Source: Escherichia marmotae (GTDB taxonomy: Bacteria > Pseudomonadota > Gammaproteobacteria > Enterobacterales > Enterobacteriaceae). Taken from it: DNA of 64,000 nt. The position numbers and the translations under genes were made by a program. Shown here piece after piece: positions 25,901 to 34,820 of this stretch. Numbering within the stretch: the stretch's first letter is position 1; the number at the start of each line of letters is the position of its first letter. The stretch is taken from positions 2,914,001 to 2,978,000 of the forward strand of contig NZ_CP025979.1 in NCBI RefSeq assembly GCF_002900365.1. The letters are read 5' to 3'. A model generated the notes under the pieces. It had not been told where the DNA came from and made no database searches. It was given only the letters and a program-made list of their open reading frames with translations.

Positions 25901-26260
25901 TTATTGCTCGCCAACAAAGCTGACAAAACGCGTTCCTTTAAAGCTCAACGTACCTTTATCACCCACCGTCAGGGCATGGTACTGTTGAGCGTCAAGACGG
26001 AACGTCTGCTCCAGTCCGCCGCTTTGCGGTTTGAAACTCGCCTCATAACGCAGACTGGTGCCAGCCGGTATCACTTCCTGCTGACGCGAACGACGATCGT
26101 TAATCGGTGTTTCTCGCTTATTGCTCACCACCACCAGTTGTTGCTGGAGCGGTGCCATATCATTATCAGCTTTTTCCCGTCGCTGCTGCATAAAGCGAAA
26201 CGATGCGGCGACAATGATTAAGCCAATGATAACAATAAAGAAAAGAGGTGCCTTGCTCAT
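25901..26260 (-). CDS. yhhM: YhhM, membrane-anchored protein (DUF2500)
   Basis: The 119-aa protein has one N-terminal transmembrane helix (about 5-22) and a soluble, probably periplasmic, beta-rich domain. It is convergent with yhhL and the two stops are only 2 bases apart. Function unknown. Confidence 0.9.
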   Translation of the reverse strand: MSKAPLFFIVIIGLIIVAASFRFMQQRREKADNDMAPLQQQLVVVSNKRETPINDRRSRQQEVIPAGTSLRYEASFKPQSGGLEQTFRLDAQQYHALTVGDKGTLSFKGTRFVSFVGEQ

Positions 26261-26400
26261 CTTTATCCCTCATCGGAAAATGCGGAAATAAGCATACCCT
26301 GCCAGTTATGGTGTTGTCATCCGTCCACCCTCGCCACTAAACTGGAAGCAAGACTGTAGGCATTCCGCTTACGAAAAAATAACGAATTCAAGGAACTAAG

Positions 26401-27027
26401 ATGCTTTGGTCGTTTATCGCTGTCTGTCTTTCCGCATGGCTATCTGTGGATGCATCGTACCGTGGGCCAACCTGGCAACGCTGGCTATTTAAACCGTTAA
26501 CCCTTCTTCTCCTGCTATTGCTGGCCTGGCAGGCACCAATGTTCGACGCGATTAGTTATCTGGTGCTGGCGGGGCTGTGTGCGTCACTGCTGGGTGATGC
26601 GTTAACCCTGTTACCACGCCAGCGTCTGATGTACGCCATCGGCGCGTTTTTCCTCTCACACCTGCTGTACACCATCTATTTCGCCAGCCAGATGACGCTC
26701 TCCTTCTTCTGGCCGTTGCCGCTGGTACTGCTGGTGCTGGGCGCGCTATTACTGGCTATTATCTGGACGCGTCTGGAAGAGTTCCGTTGGCCTGTCTGTA
26801 CTTTTGTCGGTATGACGCTGGTAATGGTGTGGCTGGCAGGTGAGCTGTGGTTCTTCCGCCCGACCGCTCCCGCACTCTCTGCTTTTATGGGCGCTGCACT
26901 GCTGTTCATCAGTAACTTTGTCTGGCTGGGTAGTCACTATCGCCGCCGCTTCCGTGCGGATAACGCCATTGCAGCGGCTTGCTATTTTGCCGGTCACTTC
27001 CTCATCGTCCGCTCACTGTATCTCTGA
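26401..27027 (+). CDS. yhhN: YhhN, TMEM86-family membrane protein
   Basis: The 208-aa, very hydrophobic protein has about eight transmembrane segments. The family includes eukaryotic lysoplasmalogenases (TMEM86B), but I see no basis to assign that reaction in E. coli. It starts after AAGGAAC. The zntA promoter begins just past its stop. Confidence 0.88.
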   Translation: MLWSFIAVCLSAWLSVDASYRGPTWQRWLFKPLTLLLLLLLAWQAPMFDAISYLVLAGLCASLLGDALTLLPRQRLMYAIGAFFLSHLLYTIYFASQMTLSFFWPLPLVLLVLGALLLAIIWTRLEEFRWPVCTFVGMTLVMVWLAGELWFFRPTAPALSAFMGAALLFISNFVWLGSHYRRRFRADNAIAAACYFAGHFLIVRSLYL

Positions 27028-27033
27028 TAAAAC

Positions 27034-27065
27034 TTGACTCTGGAGTCGACTCCAGAGTGTATCCT
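27034..27065 (+). promoter_or_regulatory. zntA promoter with ZntR operator
   Basis: A -35 TTGACT (27034-27039) and a -10 TATCCT (27060-27065) are separated by 20 bases, too long for normal use and typical of MerR-family control. A perfect 22-bp palindrome (27037-27058, half-site ACTCTGGAGTC) fills the spacer. Zn-bound ZntR is known to untwist this spacer and activate zntA. Confidence 0.93.
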
Positions 27066-27100
27066 TCGGTTAATGAGAAAAAACTTAACCGGAGGATGCC

Positions 27101-29299
27101 ATGTCGACTCCTGACAATCACGGCAAAAAAGCCCCTCAATTTGCCGCGTTCAAACCGCTAACCACGGCACAGAACGCCAACGACTGTTGCTGCGACGGTG
27201 CATGTTCCAGCACGCCAACACTCTCTGAAAAAGTCTCCGGCACTCGCTATAGCTGGAAAGTCAGCGGCATGGACTGTGCCGCCTGTGCGCGCAAAGTAGA
27301 AAATGCCGTGCGCCAGCTTTCTGGCGTGAATCAGGTACAGGTGTTATTCGCTACCGAAAAACTGGTGGTTGATGCCGACAATGACATCCGTGCGCAAGTT
27401 GAATCGACGGTGCAAAAAGCGGGCTATTCCCTGCGCGATGAACAGGCCGCCGAAGAGCCAAAAGAATCACGCCTGAAAGAGAATCTACCGCTGATTACGC
27501 TCATTGTGATGATGGCGATCAGTTGGGGACTGGAGCAATTTAATCATCCGTTCGGCCAACTGGCGTTTATCGCCACCACGTTGGTTGGGCTGTACCCGAT
27601 TGCTCGCCAGGCGTTGCGCTTAATTAAATCCGGCAGCTATTTTGCTATTGAAACGTTAATGAGCGTAGCCGCCATCGGCGCGCTGTTTATTGGCGCAACG
27701 GCAGAAGCCGCGATGGTATTGCTGCTGTTTTTGATTGGTGAACGGCTGGAAGGTTGGGCCGCCAGCCGCGCACGTCAGGGCGTCAGCGCATTAATGGCGT
27801 TGAAACCAGAAACCGCCACGCGCCTGCGTAACGGCGAACGTGAAGAAGTGGCGATTAACAGCCTGCGCCCTGGCGACGTGATTGAAGTTGCTGCGGGCGG
27901 GCGTTTACCTGCCGACGGTAAACTACTCTCACCATTTGCCAGTTTTGATGAAAGCGCCCTTACCGGCGAATCCATCCCTGTGGAACGCACAACAGGCGAT
28001 AAAGTCCCTGCAGGTGCCACCAGCGTCGACCGACTGGTTACACTGGAAGTGCTATCAGAACCGGGTGCCAGCGCCATTGACCGCATTCTGAAACTGATCG
28101 AAGAGGCCGAAGAGCGCCGCGCACCGATTGAGCGATTTATCGACCGTTTCAGCCGTATTTACACGCCTGCGATTATGGCCGTCGCCCTGCTGGTGACGCT
28201 GGTGCCACCGCTGCTGTTTGCTGCAAGCTGGCAGGAGTGGATTTATAAAGGGCTGACGTTGTTACTGATTGGCTGCCCGTGTGCGTTAGTTATCTCCACG
28301 CCTGCGGCGATTACCTCCGGGCTGGCAGCAGCGGCGCGTCGTGGGGCGTTAATTAAAGGCGGCGCGGCGCTGGAGCAGTTAGGTCGTGTTACCCAGGTGG
28401 CGTTTGATAAAACCGGTACGCTAACCGTCGGTAAACCGCGCGTTACCGCGATGCATCCGGCAACCGGTGTTAGCGAATCTGAACTCCTGGCGCTGGCGGC
28501 AGCGGTGGAGCAAGGGGCAACACATCCACTGGCGCAGGCCATAGTTCGTGAAGCGCAAGTTGTCGCACTCAGCATTCCTGGCGCAGAGTCACAGCGAGCG
28601 CTGGTCGGCTCTGGCATTGAAGCGCTGGTCAACGGCGATCGGGTGCTGATATGCGCCGCAGGGAAACATCCTGCCGAAGCATTCGCCGGTTTGATTAACG
28701 AACTGGAAAGCGCCGGACAAACGGTAGTGCTGGTGGTGCGTAACGATGACGTGCTTGGTGTGATTGCGTTGCAGGATACGCTACGCGCCGACGCCGCAAC
28801 TGCCATCAGTGAACTAAACGCACTGGGCGTTAAAGGGGTGATCCTCACCGGCGATAATCCGCGTGCAGCGGCAGCCATTGCCGGTGAACTGGGGCTGGAG
28901 TTTAAAGCTGGATTACTGCCGGAAGATAAAGTCAAAGCCGTGACCGAGTTGAATCAACATGCGCCACTGGCGATGGTGGGCGACGGTATTAACGACGCAC
29001 CAGCTATGAAAGCCGCAGCCATTGGGATTGCAATGGGTAGCGGCACAGACGTGGCGCTGGAAACCGCCGATGCAGCGTTAACGCATAACCATCTGCGTGG
29101 TCTGGTGCAGATGATTGAACTGGCACGCGCGACTCACGCCAATATCCGCCAGAACATCACTATTGCGCTAGGGCTGAAAGGGATCTTCCTCGTCACTACA
29201 CTCTTGGGTATGACCGGCCTGTGGCTTGCGGTGCTGGCAGATACAGGTGCGACGGTGCTGGTGACGGCAAATGCGTTAAGGTTGTTGCGCAGGAAGTAA
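27101..29299 (+). CDS. zntA: Zn(II)/Cd(II)/Pb(II)-exporting P-type ATPase ZntA
   Basis: The 732-aa P1B-type ATPase has a Cys cluster at the N-terminus (Asp-Cys-Cys-Cys-Asp-Gly-Ala-Cys, about 28-35), then a heavy-metal domain with Gly-Met-Asp-Cys59-Ala-Ala-Cys62. The membrane metal site Cys-Pro-Cys is near residue 392. Phosphorylation Asp (Asp-Lys-Thr-Gly-Thr) is near 436, and the hinge Gly-Asp-Gly-Ile-Asn-Asp-Ala-Pro is near 628. It pumps zinc, cadmium and lead out of the cytoplasm. Confidence 0.98.
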   Translation: MSTPDNHGKKAPQFAAFKPLTTAQNANDCCCDGACSSTPTLSEKVSGTRYSWKVSGMDCAACARKVENAVRQLSGVNQVQVLFATEKLVVDADNDIRAQVESTVQKAGYSLRDEQAAEEPKESRLKENLPLITLIVMMAISWGLEQFNHPFGQLAFIATTLVGLYPIARQALRLIKSGSYFAIETLMSVAAIGALFIGATAEAAMVLLLFLIGERLEGWAASRARQGVSALMALKPETATRLRNGEREEVAINSLRPGDVIEVAAGGRLPADGKLLSPFASFDESALTGESIPVERTTGDKVPAGATSVDRLVTLEVLSEPGASAIDRILKLIEEAEERRAPIERFIDRFSRIYTPAIMAVALLVTLVPPLLFAASWQEWIYKGLTLLLIGCPCALVISTPAAITSGLAAAARRGALIKGGAALEQLGRVTQVAFDKTGTLTVGKPRVTAMHPATGVSESELLALAAAVEQGATHPLAQAIVREAQVVALSIPGAESQRALVGSGIEALVNGDRVLICAAGKHPAEAFAGLINELESAGQTVVLVVRNDDVLGVIALQDTLRADAATAISELNALGVKGVILTGDNPRAAAAIAGELGLEFKAGLLPEDKVKAVTELNQHAPLAMVGDGINDAPAMKAAAIGIAMGSGTDVALETADAALTHNHLRGLVQMIELARATHANIRQNITIALGLKGIFLVTTLLGMTGLWLAVLADTGATVLVTANALRLLRRK

Positions 29300-29306
29300 A
29301 GGTGTT

Positions 29307-29331
29307 GCCTGATAGCCTCTGGCTATCAGGC
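29307..29331. terminator. Convergent terminator hairpin after zntA
   Basis: GCCTGATAGCC (29307-29317) and GGCTATCAGGC (29321-29331) form a perfect 11-bp stem with a 3-base loop between zntA and the convergent small membrane gene. Confidence 0.75.
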
Positions 29332-29640
29332 TTAGTGCTGAGGTGGGAACGGCGGCATGGTCAGGAAAGCGTAATATAGCGCTAACATCAGAATGACGGA
29401 GATAACACTGAATGCAGCAACCAGGCGGGATGCTAATGATGGCCTTTTGAACATCAACCACAGGGCATAAGCAAGCCCGACGCCGTTGAGTAAAGGTAAA
29501 AATATCATTAGCCAGAGCCAACCACAGACAAGTACCCCCAGCCATCCTCCCATGAGGATAAAAACAGGGAGCAGCCAATTGGGGGTGAATATCGCGAGTA
29601 ATCCCAGCAATACCAGACAAACTGGAATTAAATAATCCAT
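29332..29640 (-). CDS. Small four-helix membrane protein, not recognised
   Basis: The 102-aa protein has about four hydrophobic segments (3-18, 22-45, 47-64, 71-93), only a short Lys-Arg-Pro-Ser-Leu-Ala-Ser-Arg cytoplasmic-looking loop, and a Pro-rich tail (Pro-Pro-Phe-Pro-Pro-Gln-His). I do not recognise a named gene. It starts just before a REP cluster and ends in the hairpin shared with zntA. Base composition resembles its neighbours. No clear ribosome-binding site is seen just upstream, so the start is uncertain. Confidence 0.6.
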   Translation of the reverse strand: MDYLIPVCLVLLGLLAIFTPNWLLPVFILMGGWLGVLVCGWLWLMIFLPLLNGVGLAYALWLMFKRPSLASRLVAAFSVISVILMLALYYAFLTMPPFPPQH

Positions 29641-29663
29641 TTGTGCATTCCATTACACTTGCT

Positions 29664-29804
<141 letters not shown>

Positions 29805-29833
29805 GGTTGCAAGCCGCAAAATTGAGCGCGATC

Positions 29834-29877
29834 GACCCCCTCGCCCCTCTGGGGTGAGGGTTAAGGTGAGAGGAAAA
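29834..29877. repeat. Box C-like palindromic repeat
   Basis: CCCTCGCCCC (29838-29847) and GGGGTGAGGG (29851-29860) form a GC-rich hairpin with one mismatched or G-T pair, followed by TTAAGGTGAGAGG. This matches the general form of enterobacterial Box C elements. Confidence 0.5.
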
Positions 29878-29904
29878 GGCGGCATCGAAGCCAATCTGCC
29901 CCCA

Positions 29905-30150
29905 TCAGCCACCTTTGCGAATCAAATAACGATAAGGCAGTCCGTCCGTCTCTTTGGCCACCAGTTCGTGTTCCATAAAGGTACAAAACCCAGGAATATC
30001 GCGGGTCGTGGCCGGATCATCGGCAATAATCAGCAACGTTTCGCCAGGCTGCATATTACGCACGGTTTTACGCACCATCATCACCGGTTCCGGGCAGCGC
30101 AGGCCTAGTGCGTCAAGTGTGTGGTCAGGGCTGGAAAAGAGAGCGGTCAT
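29905..30150 (-). CDS. tusA: Sulfur carrier protein TusA
   Basis: The 81-aa cytoplasmic sulfur carrier takes persulfide sulfur from IscS and hands it to TusBCD for 2-thiouridine in tRNA wobble positions. The persulfide Cys19 lies in the signature Gly-Leu-Arg-Cys-Pro-Glu-Pro. Known earlier as yhhP. Divergent from yhhQ. Confidence 0.97.
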
Positions 30151-30371
30151 TTTCTTCTCGTCACATAAAAAAACGGCGCTAGTTTACGCCCTGCGAGTCC
30201 GTAAGCAAACCAGGTTAACGATTGCGTGAAAATTAACCATTGCATTGTTAACACAAAGCAGTATCATGCGGCGGCTCGAAAAAAGGGTAAGCACGTTATT
30301 ATCTCACTATAAAATAACGTGCCGTACGTATTGGGTTCCCTCACCCCAATGGTTAATCAAAAAGGTACAAT

Positions 30372-31037
30372 ATGAACGCTTTCTCGCAAACTCAACGCTA
30401 TAAGGCGTTGTTCTGGTTATCGTTATTTCATCTACTGGTGATCACCTCCAGTAACTATCTGGTACAGCTTCCGGTCTCTATTTTCGGTTTTCATACCACC
30501 TGGGGTGCGTTTAGCTTTCCGTTTATTTTTCTTGCTACCGACCTGACCGTGCGTATTTTTGGCGCGCCGCTGGCTCGTCGTATCATCTTTGCGGTGATGA
30601 TCCCCGCGTTGCTGATCTCCTACGTCATCTCGTCGCTGTTTTATATGGGTTCATGGCAGGGATTCGGCGCTCTCGCCCACTTCAACCTGTTTGTCGCCCG
30701 TATCGCTACCGCCAGCTTTATGGCCTACGCGCTGGGACAGATCCTCGACGTACACGTCTTTAACCGTCTGCGTCAGAGTCGTCGTTGGTGGCTGGCACCG
30801 ACGGCTTCCACACTTTTCGGTAACGTCAGCGACACATTGGCCTTCTTCTTTATTGCTTTCTGGCGCAGTCCGGATGCCTTTATGGCCGAACACTGGATGG
30901 AAATCGCGCTGGTTGATTACTGTTTCAAAGTGTTAATTAGCATCGTTTTCTTCCTGCCAATGTATGGCGTATTACTCAATATGCTATTGAAAAGACTGGC
31001 AGATAAATCCGAAATCAACGCTTTGCAGGCCAGTTAA
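30372..31037 (+). CDS. yhhQ: Queuosine precursor transporter YhhQ
   Basis: The 221-aa membrane protein belongs to the VUT/COG1738 family with about six transmembrane helices. The family motif Phe-Leu-Ala-Thr-Asp-Leu-Thr-Val-Arg-Ile-Phe-Gly is near residues 53-64. It is reported to salvage the queuosine precursors preQ0 and preQ1. It stands between tusA and dcrB. Confidence 0.93.
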   Translation: MNAFSQTQRYKALFWLSLFHLLVITSSNYLVQLPVSIFGFHTTWGAFSFPFIFLATDLTVRIFGAPLARRIIFAVMIPALLISYVISSLFYMGSWQGFGALAHFNLFVARIATASFMAYALGQILDVHVFNRLRQSRRWWLAPTASTLFGNVSDTLAFFFIAFWRSPDAFMAEHWMEIALVDYCFKVLISIVFFLPMYGVLLNMLLKRLADKSEINALQAS

Positions 31038-31109
31038 AGGTTCGTTATCAGACTTGTGATAAGATGGATGAATGAGCCGTTATGGCCGTTTATCAAAAGG
31101 AAGATGTCA

Positions 31110-31667
31110 ATGCGCAATCTGGTTAAATATGTCGGAATTGGCCTGCTGGTTATGGGGCTTGCGGCCTGTGATGATAAAGACACTAACGCTACAGCGGAAA
31201 GCACAGTCGCGGAAAGTAACGCTACCGCGAATACCGTCAACCTGCTTGATGGCAAGCTAAGCTTCTCGCTGCCAGCAGATATGACCGACCAGAGCGGTAA
31301 GCTGGGAACACAGGCCAATAACATGCACGTCTGGTCCGACGCCACTGGGCAGAAAGCAGTGATTATTATTATGGGCGATGATCCGAAAGAAGACCTGGCT
31401 GTGCTGGCGAAGCGTCTGGAAGATCAGCAACGTAGCCGCGATCCACAACTGCAAGTGGTGACTAACAAAGCCATTGAGCTGAAAGGTCACAAAATGCAGC
31501 AGTTAGACAGCATCATCTCCGCTAAAGGCCAGACGGCATACTCTTCCGTCATTCTGGGTAACGTGGGAAATCAAATGCTGACGATGCAAATCACGCTGCC
31601 TGCTGACGATCAGCAAAAAGCGCAGACCACCGCAGAAAACATCATTAATACACTGGTGATTCAGTAA
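31110..31667 (+). CDS. dcrB: DcrB periplasmic lipoprotein
   Basis: The 185-aa lipoprotein starts at 31110 (Met-Arg-Asn-Leu-Val). The lipobox Leu-Ala-Ala-Cys20 is followed by Asp-Asp, the +2 Asp signal that keeps a lipoprotein in the inner membrane. dcrB mutants are known to resist phage C1 and C6 DNA entry. The in-frame extension to 31056 is excluded because the signal peptide begins at the later Met. Confidence 0.94.
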   Translation: MRNLVKYVGIGLLVMGLAACDDKDTNATAESTVAESNATANTVNLLDGKLSFSLPADMTDQSGKLGTQANNMHVWSDATGQKAVIIIMGDDPKEDLAVLAKRLEDQQRSRDPQLQVVTNKAIELKGHKMQQLDSIISAKGQTAYSSVILGNVGNQMLTMQITLPADDQQKAQTTAENIINTLVIQ

Positions 31668-31669
31668 TT

Positions 31670-32887
31670 TTAAGATGATGAAACGGCCTCCGGTACTTGC
31701 TCCGGAGGCCGTTTTTTTAATCGCCACGTCAGCAATAACGCGATTGCTACCAATCCCGCCGCCGCCAGATAAATCACTGGCACACCTGCCCAACTCATCA
31801 CCAGCCCAGCCAGCGGCCCGGTCACGCCCAGCGATAAATCCATAAACACAGTATAGGTTGCCAGCGCCGCCCCCTGATTCTGCTGAGGCACCGCTTTTAC
31901 CACCACCACGCCCAACGCCGGGAACACCAGCGAAAATCCCGCCCCCGCCAGTAGGACGCCGATTTTCGCCATCCACGGCATGGTCGCCACGCCAACCAAT
32001 AGCAGGCCGATAATCTCAACGCTAAAGCAGATCATCGCCACGTTTAAGCCGCCAATACGATTAATACCGTTAGGGAATAACAGCCGCGTACCGACAAATG
32101 CACAGCTAAACAGCGTCAGCGCGAAAGCTGCGCCGTCCCAACCTTTAGCGTCATAAAACAGTGTGATAAAAGTGGCGATGACACCAAATCCGGCGGAAGC
32201 TAACGCCAGTGCCATGCCGTATAGCCAGACGCGCCCAAGCACCGCGCGAAACGGCAGCGGCTTGCCTTTGTTGGCTTTCACTGAAGGACGCGGGATCGCC
32301 AACAGAATTGCCACCAGTGCCACGCCCATAATGATTAACGCCAGCGCCTGCAAACCGCCCCAGTGATAAAACAGCACGCCCAACGGCGCGCCCATAGCCA
32401 TCGCCCCGTAAGTGACAATGCCGTTCCAGGAAATGACTCGCCCGATATGCAGCGAACCAACCACGCCAACGCCCCACAGTGTCGAGCCGGTTCCGGCAAA
32501 ACTTTGTCCAATGCCGAGAATTACACGCCCCAGACACAGTAATAACAGGCTGATGACGGGCAGACTGGCGGTTAATCCTGCCGTCAGATACCCCAGACCA
32601 CTCAAAAAGCAGCCGCACAGACCAAAGATGACTATCTTTTTTGGCCCCAGCAAATCGGCGTAACGGCCGGCATGAGGACGACTCAGCAAGGTGGCGAAAT
32701 ATTGCAGGCTGATAACCAGCCCCGCCCAGAAGGCGCTAAAACCCATCACATCATGGACATAGCCCGGCAATACAGCGAGCGGCAACCCGATGGTAAGGTA
32801 GCTGGCGAAGTTAAACATGACAATGGAGACAATGCGCAAATTCAGGCGCAATCCGTTAAATGCCGGTTCGGCAACGGGTTCGGGCAT
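31670..32887 (-). CDS. yhhS: Major facilitator superfamily transporter YhhS
   Basis: The 405-aa protein has 12 predicted transmembrane helices and the MFS loop 2-3 motif Gly-Arg-Tyr-Ala-Asp-Leu-Leu-Gly-Pro-Lys-Lys. The start is taken as Met-Pro-Glu-Pro at 32887; the frame is open 14 codons further upstream. Substrate is not clear; overproduction has been linked to glyphosate resistance and arabinose efflux. Convergent with dcrB. Confidence 0.92.
   Translation of the reverse strand: MPEPVAEPAFNGLRLNLRIVSIVMFNFASYLTIGLPLAVLPGYVHDVMGFSAFWAGLVISLQYFATLLSRPHAGRYADLLGPKKIVIFGLCGCFLSGLGYLTAGLTASLPVISLLLLCLGRVILGIGQSFAGTGSTLWGVGVVGSLHIGRVISWNGIVTYGAMAMGAPLGVLFYHWGGLQALALIIMGVALVAILLAIPRPSVKANKGKPLPFRAVLGRVWLYGMALALASAGFGVIATFITLFYDAKGWDGAAFALTLFSCAFVGTRLLFPNGINRIGGLNVAMICFSVEIIGLLLVGVATMPWMAKIGVLLAGAGFSLVFPALGVVVVKAVPQQNQGAALATYTVFMDLSLGVTGPLAGLVMSWAGVPVIYLAAAGLVAIALLLTWRLKKRPPEQVPEAVSSS
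31681..31718. terminator. Bidirectional terminator between dcrB and yhhS
   Basis: CGGCCTCCGG (31684-31693) pairs with CCGGAGGCCG (31702-31711), followed by seven T on the plus strand. The yhhS stop at 31670 lies just beyond on the other strand, so the hairpin overlaps the yhhS 3' coding end. Confidence 0.85.
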
Positions 32888-33018
32888 GAGGATCACCACG
32901 TTTTTACAACAGTGTTTCATTTTTACCACGTGCTGACGTGGAAATCAGCAGTAAGAATCAGAATATTGCTGGCGTGACTCCCGCTACACTTAATACAAAA
33001 AGTCACAAGGAAGCCCCA

Positions 33019-34068
33019 ATGGAAACCCCTCAACCCGATAAAACGGGTATGCACATCCTGCTGAAGCTGGCCTCACTGGTGGTGATCCTCGCGGGTATTC
33101 ACGCAGCAGCAGATATCATAGTGCAACTGTTGCTGGCGCTGTTTTTCGCCATTGTCCTCAACCCGCTGGTCACCTGGTTTATTCGTCGCGGAGTCCAGCG
33201 TCCCGTTGCCATTACGATTGTGGTGGTAGTAATGCTGATCGCACTTACCGCGCTGGTCGGCGTGCTGGCGGCATCGTTTAACGAATTTATCTCCATGTTG
33301 CCGAAATTTAACAAGGAACTGACGCGTAAACTCTTTAAATTACAAGAAATGTTGCCATTTCTTAATCTGCATATGTCGCCGGAACGGATGCTTCAGCGGA
33401 TGGACTCAGAAAAACTCGTAACATTCACCACTGCGCTAATGACCGGACTTTCCGGGGCAATGGCGAGCGTGCTTTTGCTGGTGATGACCGTGGTTTTCAT
33501 GCTGTTTGAAGTGCGCCACGTGCCTTACAAAATGCGCTTTGCGCTGAATAACCCACAGATTCACATCGCGGGATTACACCGCGCACTTAAAGGCGTTTCG
33601 CATTATCTGGCCTTGAAGACGCTGTTAAGTTTATGGACGGGCGTGATCGTCTGGTTAGGGCTGGCGCTGCTGGACGTACAGTTTGCACTGATGTGGGCAG
33701 TTCTGGCGTTTTTGCTCAACTACGTGCCCAATATCGGCGCGGTGATCTCCGCCGTGCCGCCGATGATTCAAGTGCTGCTGTTTAATGGCGTTTACGAATG
33801 CATCCTGGTCGGCGCACTGTTTTTAATCGTCCATATGATCATCGGCAATATTTTAGAACCACGGATGATGGGCCATCGCCTTGGAATGTCCACCATGGTG
33901 GTGTTTCTTTCATTGTTAGTCTGGGGATGGCTGCTCGGCCCGATTGGCATGCTACTTTCAGTACCACTAACCAGCGTGTGTAAAATCTGGATGGAAACCA
34001 CGGAAGGCGGCAGCAAACTGGCGATTTTACTGGGACCAGGCAGACCGAAAAGTCGGTTACCGGGATGA
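33019..34068 (+). CDS. yhhT: YhhT, AI-2E family transporter-like membrane protein
   Basis: The 349-aa membrane protein belongs to the AI-2E/PerM family (relatives TqsA, PerM). There are about seven to eight hydrophobic segments and the conserved C-terminal block Gly-Asn-Ile-Leu-Glu-Pro-Arg-Met-Met-Gly-His-Arg-Leu. The ATG at 33019 follows AAGGAAG. Transport substrate unknown. Confidence 0.92.
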   Translation: METPQPDKTGMHILLKLASLVVILAGIHAAADIIVQLLLALFFAIVLNPLVTWFIRRGVQRPVAITIVVVVMLIALTALVGVLAASFNEFISMLPKFNKELTRKLFKLQEMLPFLNLHMSPERMLQRMDSEKLVTFTTALMTGLSGAMASVLLLVMTVVFMLFEVRHVPYKMRFALNNPQIHIAGLHRALKGVSHYLALKTLLSLWTGVIVWLGLALLDVQFALMWAVLAFLLNYVPNIGAVISAVPPMIQVLLFNGVYECILVGALFLIVHMIIGNILEPRMMGHRLGMSTMVVFLSLLVWGWLLGPIGMLLSVPLTSVCKIWMETTEGGSKLAILLGPGRPKSRLPG

Positions 34069-34122
34069 GGCGACAAGTGATACGATACGCACTTTCCATC
34101 ATAATTAAACGTTGGCCCTGAT

Positions 34123-34710
34123 ATGTATCGGATAGTTCTGGGGAAAGTTTCGACCTTAAGCGCAGCTCCACTGCCACCGGCTTTGCGCGATCAAGCACCG
34201 CAAGGCCCACGGCGAGAACGCTGGCTGGCGGGGCGTGCATTGCTTTCGCACACGCTTTCTCCACTACCGGACATCATCTACGGTGAACAAGGGAAACCCG
34301 CCTTCCCCCCGGAAACGCCGCTCTGGTTCAACTTAAGTCATAGCGGTGACGATATCGCCCTGCTGTTGAGCGATGAAGGTGAAGTCGGCTGTGATATCGA
34401 AGTGATTCGCCCGCGCGCCAACTGGCGTTGGCTGGCGAACACGGTGTTCAGCCTCGGAGAACATGCCGAAATGGACGCTGTGCATCCTGACCAACAACTG
34501 GAAGTGTTCTGGCGTATCTGGACACGCAAAGAAGCCATCGTTAAACAGCGTGGCGGCAGCGCCTGGCAAATCGTCAGCGTAGACAGCACCTACCAGTCAT
34601 CGCTGTCAGTCAGCCATTGCCAGCTCGACAATTTAAGCCTGGCAATCTGCACCCCTACTCCCTTTACGCTCACCGCCGACAGTGTGCAATGGATCGATTC
34701 ACTTAACTGA
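34123..34710 (+). CDS. acpT: 4'-phosphopantetheinyl transferase AcpT
   Basis: The 195-aa Sfp-type enzyme transfers phosphopantetheine from CoA to carrier proteins. Motifs: Trp-Phe-Asn-Leu-Ser-His-Ser at about 67-73, Gly-Cys-Asp-Ile-Glu-Val at about 89-94 (Mg-binding Asp/Glu) and Phe-Trp-Arg-Ile-Trp-Thr-Arg-Lys-Glu-Ala at about 129-138. In some pathogenic E. coli AcpT serves a fatty-acid-like synthase elsewhere in the genome; none is in this window. Confidence 0.95.
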   Translation: MYRIVLGKVSTLSAAPLPPALRDQAPQGPRRERWLAGRALLSHTLSPLPDIIYGEQGKPAFPPETPLWFNLSHSGDDIALLLSDEGEVGCDIEVIRPRANWRWLANTVFSLGEHAEMDAVHPDQQLEVFWRIWTRKEAIVKQRGGSAWQIVSVDSTYQSSLSVSHCQLDNLSLAICTPTPFTLTADSVQWIDSLN

Positions 34711-34755
34711 TCCGCCCGTCCGACTGCCTATCTCTTGATCCAGAACAGGTTATCA

Positions 34756-34783
34756 GTATGACGAATACTTAAAATCGTCATAC
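34756..34783 (+). promoter_or_regulatory. NikR operator upstream of nikA
   Basis: GTATGA (34756-34761), 16 bases, then TCATAC (34778-34783): exactly the GTATGA-N16-TCATAC site bound by Ni-NikR. It lies about 38 bases upstream of the nikA start and inverted-repeat symmetry extends inward (CG...CG). Confidence 0.97.
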
Positions 34784-34820
34784 TTATTTCCGCCATCTAT
34801 TTTAATCCATTGGGGTTACC

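Noticed and set aside
28243..28935. 230-aa minus-strand ORF opposite zntA, rich in Ser/Ala
   Set aside because: Low-complexity reversed reading of an Ala/Leu/Gly-rich gene.
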